Below, piece by piece: positions 1-5,641 of a DNA stretch of 5,907 nucleotides; within the stretch, counting starts at the first letter, position 1, and the number at the start of each line of letters is the position of its first letter. The notes beneath the pieces were generated by a model. That model worked only from the letters and a program-made list of their open reading frames with translations, was not told the origin of the DNA and did not search any database. The position numbers and the translations under genes are program-made. Source of the DNA: Candidatus Uhrbacteria bacterium. GTDB taxonomy: Bacteria; Patescibacteriota; Patescibacteriia; UBA9934; GWF2-40-263. The DNA is taken from the NCBI GenBank assembly GCA_018700535.1, contig JABITQ010000090.1, positions 1 through 5,907 on the forward strand, in the 5' to 3' direction.

Positions 1-42
1 TCTGATGACACGCATGTGAGGATTTGATACGCTTTGGCGGCT

Positions 43-1239
43 ATGTTGAAAACTGTTGAATCTGTTACCCAGGGGCATCCTGATAAAGTGTGTGACCAGA
101 TTGCTGATGCAATTGTGGATGAGTATTTGCGTCGCGACACAGAGTCGCATGTGGATATTAATGTGATGGGGTCGCATGGGATGGTAATGATTGGTGGTGA
201 GGTAAATTCAAAAGCAGATTTTGACGTTGGTGCGCTTGCCAAGCAGGTGTACAACGAAATTGGGTATCAAGATGACATTGAAGTATTTGTAAACGTTGAG
301 GACCAAAGTGACGAGATGAAAAAGGTGAGTAAGGGTGCGAGTGATACCGTTGTGGTTAATGGATACGCAACACGTGAGACGCGTGAGTGTTTGCCGCGAC
401 CTGTTGTGTATGCGCACATGATCGCGCGCAGGCTTGATGACTTGCGTCGTACAGACCCGGCGTTTAGCTGGCTAAAGCCTGATGGCAAAGTTCAGTTGAT
501 CATGGAGAAGGATAAAGTGCATGCGGTAACATTGCTTGCATCTCATCAGGTGAGTGTTAACCACAAGGATGTGCAGACGGCGCTTCTTGAGCGACTCGTC
601 ATGCCTGTGATTGGTGAGCGGGGTGCGAAGGTGTTTATTAACCCGGCTGGAAATTTTACGATCTGTGGGTTTCGGGCAGATGCGGGTGCGAATGGTCGCA
701 GGCAGGCTGTTGATACGTATGGAGGTCTGATTCCGCACACAGACGCAGGTCTTTCAGGAAAAGATCCGCATACAGCTGTGCGTGCAGGGACGTATATGGC
801 TCGTCATGTTGCGAAGTATTTGGTGGATCAGGGGTTGGCGTCATCTGCGTTGATTAACCTTGTTTATACACTTGGGCGCTCAGAGCCTATTCATGTTCAT
901 GCGATTGGAATGGGGGAGAAGAGTCGTGGATCAAGAATGAACCTGACGAATTTGTTAAGAGAAAAATTTGATTTTAGATTAGAGTCTATTGTTGAGAGGT
1001 TGGATTTGCTACGACCAATCTATCGCAGCACAGCGGCATACGGACATTTTGGAAGAGAGGGGCTGCCTTGGGAGGATGTGGTGCCGACTGTAGAGTCAGA
1101 GAAAACAGCTGACGAAGCAGTGGTCGAACCAGAGATTTTTTCTGCTCCGACTAAGCCAGCATTCTTGCCACCACATCAGCCGCCAAACTCTGTGTTTGTT
1201 GCGACGCCTGATGTTGTGACCGCGCAGAAGCTGCTGTGA
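43..1239 (+). CDS. metK: S-adenosylmethionine synthetase (methionine adenosyltransferase), divergent form
   Basis: Cytosolic enzyme making S-adenosylmethionine from ATP and methionine; the family works as dimers or tetramers. Visible motifs, numbered from the ATG at 43: GHPDK (11-15), IGGE (50-53), GYATRET (107-113), FINPAGNF (198-205), ADAGANGRR (212-220), DTYGG (224-228), SGKD (238-241) and YGHFGRE (333-339). These retain the ATP/Mg/K-binding residues known from E. coli MetK. Oddities: the usual GAGDQG signature reads GASDTV (98-103), keeping only the Asp; the gating-loop region between EIGY and GYAT is about 15 residues shorter than in E. coli; GGGAFSGKD is replaced by HTDAGLSGKD; and about 50 Pro/Val/Glu-rich residues follow the usual C-terminus. 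Start: an in-frame TGA lies at 25-27, leaving TTG 34 (MAAMLKT...) or ATG 43 (MLKTVESV). I prefer the ATG. No strong Shine-Dalgarno fits either; GAGG at 18-21 lies 12 bases before the TTG. The promoter is outside the window. Confidence 0.93.
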   Translation: MLKTVESVTQGHPDKVCDQIADAIVDEYLRRDTESHVDINVMGSHGMVMIGGEVNSKADFDVGALAKQVYNEIGYQDDIEVFVNVEDQSDEMKKVSKGASDTVVVNGYATRETRECLPRPVVYAHMIARRLDDLRRTDPAFSWLKPDGKVQLIMEKDKVHAVTLLASHQVSVNHKDVQTALLERLVMPVIGERGAKVFINPAGNFTICGFRADAGANGRRQAVDTYGGLIPHTDAGLSGKDPHTAVRAGTYMARHVAKYLVDQGLASSALINLVYTLGRSEPIHVHAIGMGEKSRGSRMNLTNLLREKFDFRLESIVERLDLLRPIYRSTAAYGHFGREGLPWEDVVPTVESEKTADEAVVEPEIFSAPTKPAFLPPHQPPNSVFVATPDVVTAQKLL

Positions 1240-1245
1240 TATACT
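1214..1245 (+). promoter_or_regulatory. Extended -10 promoter overlapping the metK stop codon
   Basis: TGA-TATACT at 1237-1245 matches the extended -10 consensus TGNTATAAT at all but one hexamer base. The TG of the extended motif is part of the metK stop codon. The best -35 candidate, TTGTGA at 1214-1219, is weak and 20 bases away, so the extended -10 would have to carry recognition. The predicted transcript start, near 1252, argues against the GTG start at 1236 for the downstream gene. Pattern seen in sequence; activity inferred. Confidence 0.55.
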
Positions 1246-1268
1246 TTGAACATATGAAAGGGAGGAAG

Positions 1269-1691
1269 GTGACAAAAACAAGTTGGAACATCGCGATTAC
1301 GGTCGCGATTGTTTTTGTTGCAAGTTTGTTTGCTGTGTTGGTGAATGTGCCAGAGCAGTTGTATGTGCGATCAAGCGATTCTGTTGTTACGTTAGATGCG
1401 GTTACGCGTGAGGGTGGTGTGGAGATTGTGCGTTATGAGAGCGTTGATGCGGAGGTGGATTATGTGTACGAGATCCAGACATCGCTGCAGACATACGTGC
1501 AAGACGGTGTGCTCACATTTGATTTGTCTGAAAGCAATTTAGATCTTACGGAGCAGTCTCTTTATCGTTTTGAAAATACATCACTTGAGTGGGTAGAGCT
1601 TGAAACTATTTTTGATCTCGTGAACAAAACATTAAATACATCGATTGAATTCTCTGGAAATATTTTGGTCGGTGTTGCGACGCGCAGGTAG
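1269..1691 (+). CDS. Small single-pass membrane protein of unknown function
   Basis: I do not recognise the family. From GTG 1269 the protein is 140 residues: a short basic N-terminus (MTKTSW), one hydrophobic helix at about residues 6-28, then about 110 residues rich in Asp, Glu, Val, Ser and Thr. There are no Cys residues in this tail. The positive N-terminus suggests N-in topology with the acidic, probably beta-rich domain outside the cytoplasm. Start choice: the frame is open from GTG 1236 (overlapping the metK stop) and also has ATG 1254. GTG 1269 is preferred because GGGAGG at 1260-1265 lies just upstream, although the 3-base gap is short. ATG 1254 would be nearly leaderless on a transcript starting near 1252 and remains possible. 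The gene has its own likely promoter at the metK end and no obvious terminator after it; the next promoter lies within 30 bases of its stop. Confidence 0.7.
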   Translation: MTKTSWNIAITVAIVFVASLFAVLVNVPEQLYVRSSDSVVTLDAVTREGGVEIVRYESVDAEVDYVYEIQTSLQTYVQDGVLTFDLSESNLDLTEQSLYRFENTSLEWVELETIFDLVNKTLNTSIEFSGNILVGVATRR

Positions 1692-1712
1692 AAATTGGGG
1701 ATAAAACCAATA

Positions 1713-1721
1713 TGCTATAAT
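1713..1721 (+). promoter_or_regulatory. Extended -10 promoter of the H1-like/cyclophilin/DUF4015 operon
   Basis: TGC-TATAAT at 1713-1721 is a perfect extended -10 element. A possible -35, TTGGGG at 1695-1700, is poor and spaced only 15 bases. Transcription would start near 1728, giving a 5' leader of about 45 bases with an AAGGAGAG Shine-Dalgarno at 1759-1766 before ATG 1774. A small inverted repeat, ATTGG (1694-1698) with CCAAT (1707-1711), sits just upstream of the -10 where an operator could lie, but it is too short to claim. Confidence 0.75.
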
Positions 1722-1773
1722 TGTTGTAGGTTTTTTAAACAAGGGGGTACGATCCCACAAGGAGAGATTTTTT

Positions 1774-2328
1774 ATGCCAACCAAAAAAGGTTCCAAGGCC
1801 ACTAAGAAGAAAGTGGTAAAAAAAGTTGCAAGCAAAAAGCCTGCGGCTGCAAAAAAGAAACCTGTGGCGAAAAAGAAAAAGGCTGCACCAGCTAAGAAGG
1901 TAGTTGCTAAGAAAAAAGTTGTCACCAAAAAGAAGCCTGCTACAAAAAAGAAAGTGGCAGCTAAGAAAAAGTCTGTTGCAAAAAAAGTAAAGACACTTAA
2001 GAAGTCTGTTGCAAAGAAAACAATTAAGGAAGTACGCAAGGATGCGATTAAGGCTGTTGAGCATGCGCCAATGGTGACGGTTACCGAAAAGCGTATTGAG
2101 CACGCAAATAAACCCGTTGAAGTTCACCGTCGTGTCGTCTTTGTTGGGACATGCGCCAACTGCGATCACGTACCAATGCGTGTGGGTAAGATGCTCGCTT
2201 TGATGTCCTTGATCATTTTTGTACTCTCAGGCATCATCATTGCACAGGCACCGGGCCTTGAACTACCATCTATCCAATTCGCCGGGGCAGATGCTCCGAT
2301 CGAAATCAATTTTCACGGACTGAAATAA
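1774..2328 (+). CDS. Histone H1-like lysine/alanine-rich protein with a C-terminal membrane anchor
   Basis: 184 residues in three parts. Residues 1-83 are a low-complexity basic tail of repeated AKKK, VAKKK, PATKKK and SVAKK blocks, like the C-terminal tail of eukaryotic H1 and bacterial H1-like proteins (family knowledge: nonspecific binding to DNA or RNA). Residues 84-137 are a mixed linker with HAPMVTVTEKRIEH and a CANCDH motif (Cys127, Cys130, His132) that could bind zinc or form a disulfide. Residues about 140-157 (MLALMSLIIFVLSGIIIA) form one transmembrane helix, followed by about 27 outside residues. The huge positive charge before the helix predicts that the basic tail is cytoplasmic. 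If so, the protein would tether nucleic acid to the membrane; that is inference. Start: ATG with a good Shine-Dalgarno 8-9 bases upstream. First gene of an operon; the next starts 2 bases after its stop. The basic tail makes homology searches unreliable. Confidence 0.85.
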   Translation: MPTKKGSKATKKKVVKKVASKKPAAAKKKPVAKKKKAAPAKKVVAKKKVVTKKKPATKKKVAAKKKSVAKKVKTLKKSVAKKTIKEVRKDAIKAVEHAPMVTVTEKRIEHANKPVEVHRRVVFVGTCANCDHVPMRVGKMLALMSLIIFVLSGIIIAQAPGLELPSIQFAGADAPIEINFHGLK

Positions 2329-2330
2329 CT

Positions 2331-3008
2331 ATGAAAACATTAATGGTTGTTGCTGCCGCACTACTACTCGTGGGTGCTGGCTGCGGGGGAACGTCAGTTG
2401 GAACGAGTCAGGTTGAGTTTGACTACGGAGATGCAGAAGAAGTTCAGGAGGTGCAGGAAGAGCTAGAGGTTGGGGAGGAGCTTGAAATCAATGAACAGGA
2501 GGCTGAAGAAATTATGACTGAAGAAAACACACCGCTTAGCTGGGAGTTTCCTGGCGAGCTTTCAGAAGCAGAGATTACTAACAAGCAAATTCGCATTCAG
2601 ACAGCAAAGGGTGACATCGTGTTCGATCTTTACGGGGACACAGCACCAAAGACCGTCTCAAACTTTGTCTACTTGACCACAGGTGGATACTACAACGGAT
2701 TAACATTCCATCGTCGTGAAGAAGGGTTTGTGATCCAAGGTGGTGATCCAAACGGAAACGGAACAGGTGGTCCAGGATATCGTTTTGAAGATGAGTTTAA
2801 CGATGACTACACATACGAACGTGGAGTTGTGGCTATGGCAAACGCCGGCCCAAACACCAACGGCTCTCAGTTCTTCGTTATGCTAGCCGATGTGCCATTA
2901 CCAAAGGCTTACACAATCTTTGGTCGTGTAACAGAGGGTCTCGAGATTGTTGATCAGATCGTCATTGGTGATGAGATGACAGCTGTGAGTGTAGAGGACA
3001 AGAAATAA
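2331..3008 (+). CDS. Cyclophilin-type peptidyl-prolyl cis-trans isomerase, probable lipoprotein
   Basis: Catalyses cis-trans isomerisation of proline peptide bonds during protein folding, here probably outside the cytoplasmic membrane. Residues 1-17 are a short hydrophobic signal ending in VGAG before Cys18; the lipobox is imperfect because Leu/Val falls at -4 and -5 rather than -3. Residues about 29-66 are a strongly acidic Glu-rich linker. The cyclophilin domain runs from about 86 to 215: GDIVFDLYGDTAPKTVSNF, then FHRREEGFVIQGGDP (126-140) with Arg128, Phe133 and Gln136 at the catalytic positions of human CypA Arg55, Phe60 and Gln63, then GPNTNGSQFFVM (173-184). The position of CypA His126 is Tyr194. 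The cyclophilin domain uses mostly C-ending Asn and Tyr codons, unlike the neighbouring gene, which suggests high expression. It starts 2 bases after the preceding stop with no clear Shine-Dalgarno, so translational coupling is likely. Confidence 0.93.
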   Translation: MKTLMVVAAALLLVGAGCGGTSVGTSQVEFDYGDAEEVQEVQEELEVGEELEINEQEAEEIMTEENTPLSWEFPGELSEAEITNKQIRIQTAKGDIVFDLYGDTAPKTVSNFVYLTTGGYYNGLTFHRREEGFVIQGGDPNGNGTGGPGYRFEDEFNDDYTYERGVVAMANAGPNTNGSQFFVMLADVPLPKAYTIFGRVTEGLEIVDQIVIGDEMTAVSVEDKK

Positions 3009-3011
3009 CAT

Positions 3012-4121
3012 ATGGAAACAAAACGCAGGATCAAGCAAGTTGCCCCTGCGTTTTTTGTTTTGCTTATTTTTGTCGCGCTCTTTGGAATGAGGAATGATGA
3101 GAAAGAGGTTTTGATTGATGAGCAAGTGCAGGTTGCTGTAGATGAGGTGGAGGTTGTTGTTGAGGAGGTTTCGAATCATGTAGAGATTCCAGATGAAGTT
3201 CGTGGTATTTATTGGACGGCTTATACGGGGATTACTGAGCGTGCAGATGAGCTTCTTGAGTACATGGTGGCTACAGGTCTTAATGCTGTAGTCATTGACG
3301 CTAAAATGGATAACGGAGAATTGATTGAGCCTGAACGTTTTGAAGAAATACTTCAAAAATTAAAAGAGCAGAATATTTATCGCATTGTTCGCATTGCTGT
3401 AATGCGTGATGGACGATATGCAGCAGAGAATCCATCGATTGCTTTGAGGACACAGAGTGGGTCGCTGTGGAATGACTCAATTGGGTCTGTTTGGGTAGAC
3501 CCAGCTTCTGAGCAGGTGAGTGATTACGCAATTGAGCTTGGTGAGTCTTTTTACAAAGTCGGCTTTGATGAAATCCAGTACGACTATGTTCGTTTTGCTT
3601 CTGACGGAGCCGTAGATTCAATTGTGTACCCGGTGTACGATTGGACAGAGACAAAGTCGGCGGTGATGCAGCGTTTTTTTAAAAAAGTTGGCGGGGCGAT
3701 GCAGGGTGCGGGGATCCCTGTCTCGTTCGATTTGTTTGGGATGACGTATTGGTCGCACTACGATTTTAATATCGGCCAACGTCTTGCTGATGCGTTCCCT
3801 TATGCAGATTACATTTCCCCAATGGTTTACCCGTCGCACTATCCGTTTGATTTTGAGGGGCTTGGGGATCCGAACCTGGCGCCTTATGAAATTGTAAAAC
3901 GTTCACTCGACAGAGGTGCAGATTTGATTTCGGGTGTTTGGTCGGGGACAGAGGAAGGCTTGCGGAAGCATTCGCGACCGTGGCTACAAGATTTTGATAT
4001 TGGTGCGGTGTATACCGCAGAGTTAATCGAGGCACAGATTAAAGGGGCTCGCGACGCGGGGGCAAGTGGATGGATTTTGTGGAATGCGCGGAATGTTTAT
4101 GAGCCGGCGAATTATCGGTGA
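3012..4121 (+). CDS. DUF4015-type putative glycoside hydrolase, membrane-anchored TIM barrel
   Basis: 369 residues. The N-terminus METKRRIKQ is basic and followed by a hydrophobic helix at about 10-25, an uncleaved anchor or signal peptide; then comes an acidic Val/Glu-rich linker (about 29-58) and the catalytic-type domain (about 62-369). Motifs matching my knowledge of the DUF4015 putative glycoside hydrolase family: RGIYWTAYT (64-72), NAVVIDAKMDNGEL (91-104), WVDPASEQV (161-169), GFDEIQYDYVRF (184-195), SFDLFG (238-243), ISPMVYPSHY (268-277), RPWLQDF (322-328) and GWILWNARNVY (353-363). Asp186, Glu187 and Asp191 are the obvious acidic active-site candidates. The substrate is unknown; the family is only predicted to cut polysaccharides, and here the enzyme would face the cell envelope or exterior. 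The gene starts 3 bases after the cyclophilin stop and is the last gene of the operon. No hairpin terminator follows; the next unit's upstream element begins 25 bases later. Confidence 0.88.
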   Translation: METKRRIKQVAPAFFVLLIFVALFGMRNDEKEVLIDEQVQVAVDEVEVVVEEVSNHVEIPDEVRGIYWTAYTGITERADELLEYMVATGLNAVVIDAKMDNGELIEPERFEEILQKLKEQNIYRIVRIAVMRDGRYAAENPSIALRTQSGSLWNDSIGSVWVDPASEQVSDYAIELGESFYKVGFDEIQYDYVRFASDGAVDSIVYPVYDWTETKSAVMQRFFKKVGGAMQGAGIPVSFDLFGMTYWSHYDFNIGQRLADAFPYADYISPMVYPSHYPFDFEGLGDPNLAPYEIVKRSLDRGADLISGVWSGTEEGLRKHSRPWLQDFDIGAVYTAELIEAQIKGARDAGASGWILWNARNVYEPANYR

Positions 4122-4145
4122 GTTGCAGTTGTTTAGTTGTGTTTA

Positions 4146-4176
4146 TTGACAAAACTGATGTTTTGTAGTTAATTAC
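4146..4176 (+). promoter_or_regulatory. TTGACA plus dyad element upstream of paralog A
   Basis: A perfect -35-like TTGACA (4146-4151) runs into an inverted repeat, CAAAAC (4150-4155), TGAT loop, GTTTTG (4160-4165). An overlapping AACT/AGTT dyad spans 4153-4170. The 31-base block is matched at 25 positions by 4933-4963 before paralog B, and the distance from TTGACA to the start codon is nearly equal (59 and 58 bases). No good -10 follows at 16-18 bases (GTTAAT or TTAATT), so this may be a regulated promoter with an operator in its spacer, or an RNA element. Role inferred. Confidence 0.5.
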
Positions 4177-4204
4177 CTTCTTATCTATTTTATGGGAGGT
4201 AGAT

Positions 4205-4879
4205 ATGGTGCGGCATGTTTCGGGGGATCAACCCGACTTTTATTCACTTGAGGATGTACCAGCGTTTAGTGCTGGATACAAAAAACAACCGTTGTTTTCC
4301 AGGCAAGAGAAGTTTGTTGTCTTGCTGGGGGTTATTGCGCCGTCGGTGCTGTGGTTTGCTGAATCGATCAATGATTTGGCGTGGCTTTCGCTGCTCGGTC
4401 TCGTTGCTGTAACGGTGGTTGCTACAGTGATCTACCGGCTTCACCTCAGAAAACAAGAGCCGTTGGCAGACCCTATCACTTTGCTGTTGTGGGATATGTC
4501 GACAGATGAAGAGGGGCACGCACTTCTGGAGAAAGGTGACAAAATACTCCTTGCCTTTAATGCGTTTGATGCAGCTCATCATCATGCTCATGCGCTAACA
4601 AATCCAAACGCACCGTATTATCATGAGCATGCGCTTGAGTCTGGTGTAAAGCAGATTCTGGCTCGCTGCGATGCTGTGACTGGTATGCAGGAAGGTGTAA
4701 GGCTGGCTCGGCGTGGTGTTGGACGAAGGTCTATCAGGCATCCCGAAACCACTCGGACAATCAAGCGCTTACGGATCTCGCTAGTCGTACTAGCAAGATC
4801 ACTCGATCGCCGTCAGGGTATATATCTCAGCAAGCTCGAAAGAAGGCATGCTGTGGAGACACGTAAGAACGCACGCTAG
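4205..4879 (+). CDS. Two-helix membrane protein of unknown family, tandem paralog A
   Basis: Family not recognised. 224 residues. The N-terminal segment (1-35) contains FYSLEDVP, shared as FFSTRDVP in paralog B. Two hydrophobic helices lie at about 36-53 and 58-77, flanked on both sides by Lys/Arg (YKKQPLFSRQEK and RLHLRKQ), which predicts a hairpin with both ends in the cytoplasm. The rest (about 85-224) is a probably helical cytoplasmic domain with blocks shared with paralog B: LLEKGDKI, AFDAA, RCDAVTGM, RRG, HP, KRLR, VLARSL and RRQ-IYL. Residues 153-222 align without gaps to B 143-212 with 32 identities. A-specific: a His cluster HHHAH (125-129) and YYHEH (138-142), absent from B. Start: ATG with GGGAGGT at 4194-4200, 4-5 bases upstream. 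The TAG stop is followed by nine more in-frame codons ending NRHVR and TGA, exactly the C-terminus of paralog B; this suggests an acquired earlier stop. Confidence 0.82.
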   Translation: MVRHVSGDQPDFYSLEDVPAFSAGYKKQPLFSRQEKFVVLLGVIAPSVLWFAESINDLAWLSLLGLVAVTVVATVIYRLHLRKQEPLADPITLLLWDMSTDEEGHALLEKGDKILLAFNAFDAAHHHAHALTNPNAPYYHEHALESGVKQILARCDAVTGMQEGVRLARRGVGRRSIRHPETTRTIKRLRISLVVLARSLDRRQGIYLSKLERRHAVETRKNAR

Positions 4880-4894
4880 AACGAACACCAGAAC
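4866..4894 (+). repeat. 12-base microrepeat at the 3' end of paralog A
   Basis: AGAAC recurs at 4866, 4878 and 4890 with an exact 12-base period. The first two units, AGAACGCACGCT and AGAACGAACACC, match at 9 of 12 bases; the third start is the first strand of the terminator stem. The junction of the first two units creates the TAG stop (4877-4879). Relative to paralog B, this adds 24 bases, or two units, between the last shared codon and the hairpin while keeping frame. It looks like replication slippage. Confidence 0.6.
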
Positions 4895-4920
4895 CGTCAT
4901 GTGCGATGACGGTTCTTTTT
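4890..4920 (+). terminator. Rho-independent terminator of paralog A
   Basis: An 11-base-pair perfect stem, AGAACCGTCAT (4890-4900) with ATGACGGTTCT (4906-4916), closes a GTGCG loop and is followed by a T run to 4920. It begins 11 bases after the TAG stop. Its core 25 bases differ at one position from the terminator of paralog B. Confidence 0.92.
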
Positions 4921-4932
4921 GTTTCCGATACA

Positions 4933-4963
4933 TTGACAAAACTGCATTTTTGCAGTTAGCTAC
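4933..4963 (+). promoter_or_regulatory. TTGACA plus dyad element upstream of paralog B
   Basis: TTGACA (4933-4938) is followed by a perfect 7-base inverted repeat AACTGCA (4940-4946), TTTT loop, TGCAGTT (4951-4957). It shares 25 of 31 bases with the element before paralog A, including AACTG and AGTTA on the two arms. It lies just after the paralog A terminator, so paralog B is an independent transcription unit. The hexamer 17 bases after TTGACA is TTAGCT, a poor -10. Confidence 0.55.
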
Positions 4964-4990
4964 TCTCTTGCATAACAAAAGGAGGTAACG

Positions 4991-5641
4991 ATGGCGCAAG
5001 ACATCCCGAGTTTTTTTTCGACGCGCGATGTCCCGCGCCTCGATGTTGTTCGCAAGAAGAAGTCAATGCTCTCTGAGAAGAGCAAGCGTACGATTTTACT
5101 GAGCGTTGCTGTTGTTCTTGCTATCGTGCTATGGGTGGTAGAACCACCAGGCTCGCCATTGTTGCTTATGCTTATAAGTGCTGGTTGTTTCGTGGTGGCG
5201 CATAGGACGAACCGAAGCGCTACTCCAAAAAATCAGCGCTCTGTAGCAGATCTTATGCCACATCTGTTGATTGAGATGGCTGCGGACACAAAAGGACGTA
5301 CGTTGCTTGAGGAGGGGGATAGGATCCGATTAGCGCTAAAGGCATTCGATGATGCGTATCGGCTTATCAGCACTGGTGATGCGTATGCACTTCAAGACAG
5401 CACCACAATGATCATTCGTCGCTGTGCCGATGTCCCTGGTATGAGAAGAAGCATGTCTCAGTTTCGGCGCGGACTTCGACACAAATCGTTGGTTCACCCT
5501 GACAATGTTCATGTGTTCAAGCGCTTGCGACTTTCAATGAACGTCTTGGCACGTTCACTTGGTCGTCGTCAGGATATGTATCTTGATGCACTCAAAAAGA
5601 AACATGCTCGTGATGCACGCAGGAACCGTCATGTACGATGA
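4991..5641 (+). CDS. Two-helix membrane protein of unknown family, tandem paralog B
   Basis: Paralog of the gene at 4205, family not recognised. 216 residues. N-terminal MAQDIPSFFSTRDVP and a Lys/Arg-rich stretch (RKKKSMLSEKSKR, 21-33) precede two hydrophobic helices at about 34-51 and 55-71. HRTNRSATPKNQR follows, again predicting both termini in the cytoplasm. The C-terminal domain carries VADLMPHLLIEMAADTKG, TLLEEGDRIRLALKAFDDAY (104-123), RRCADVPGM, RRG, VHP, KRLRLSMNVLARSLGRRQ (177-194) and MYL. The central LLExGDxIxLAxxAFD and C-terminal KRLRxSxxVLARSLxRRQ blocks best define the family. The basic C-terminal half could touch nucleic acid or lipid headgroups; this is only a guess. Start: ATG after AGGAGGT (4980-4986), a near-perfect Shine-Dalgarno with a 4-base gap. 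Oddity: the last codons (NRHVR and TGA) are part of the terminator stem-loop, so the stop at 5639-5641 lies inside the hairpin. Confidence 0.83.
   Translation: MAQDIPSFFSTRDVPRLDVVRKKKSMLSEKSKRTILLSVAVVLAIVLWVVEPPGSPLLLMLISAGCFVVAHRTNRSATPKNQRSVADLMPHLLIEMAADTKGRTLLEEGDRIRLALKAFDDAYRLISTGDAYALQDSTTMIIRRCADVPGMRRSMSQFRRGLRHKSLVHPDNVHVFKRLRLSMNVLARSLGRRQDMYLDALKKKHARDARRNRHVR

Noticed and set aside
1236..1268. GTG at 1236 as the start of the small membrane protein
   Set aside because: It overlaps the metK stop, has no Shine-Dalgarno, and lies upstream of the transcript start predicted from the extended -10.
1694..1711. ATTGG/CCAAT inverted repeat as a terminator or operator
   Set aside because: Only five base pairs with an eight-base loop and no T run; chance occurrence cannot be excluded.
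1632..2169. Long open frames on the minus strand opposite the lysine-rich gene
   Set aside because: They are the reverse complement of AAG/AAA and GCN repeats, giving Phe/Leu-rich low-complexity translations, with no ribosome binding site or recognisable family.
2898..3839. Several minus-strand open frames of 73-152 codons across the cyclophilin/DUF4015 region
   Set aside because: They lie inside clearly conserved plus-strand genes and show no family resemblance or start signals.
4122..4145. A terminator for the three-gene operon
   Set aside because: No stem with a T run is found; the CAAAAC/GTTTTG repeat just downstream lacks a following T tract and is better seen as part of the next unit's upstream element.
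4877..4909. Recoded TAG (stop-codon readthrough) in paralog A
   Set aside because: The 12-base microrepeat explains the extra stop more simply, and no recoding element is visible; kept only as an alternative.
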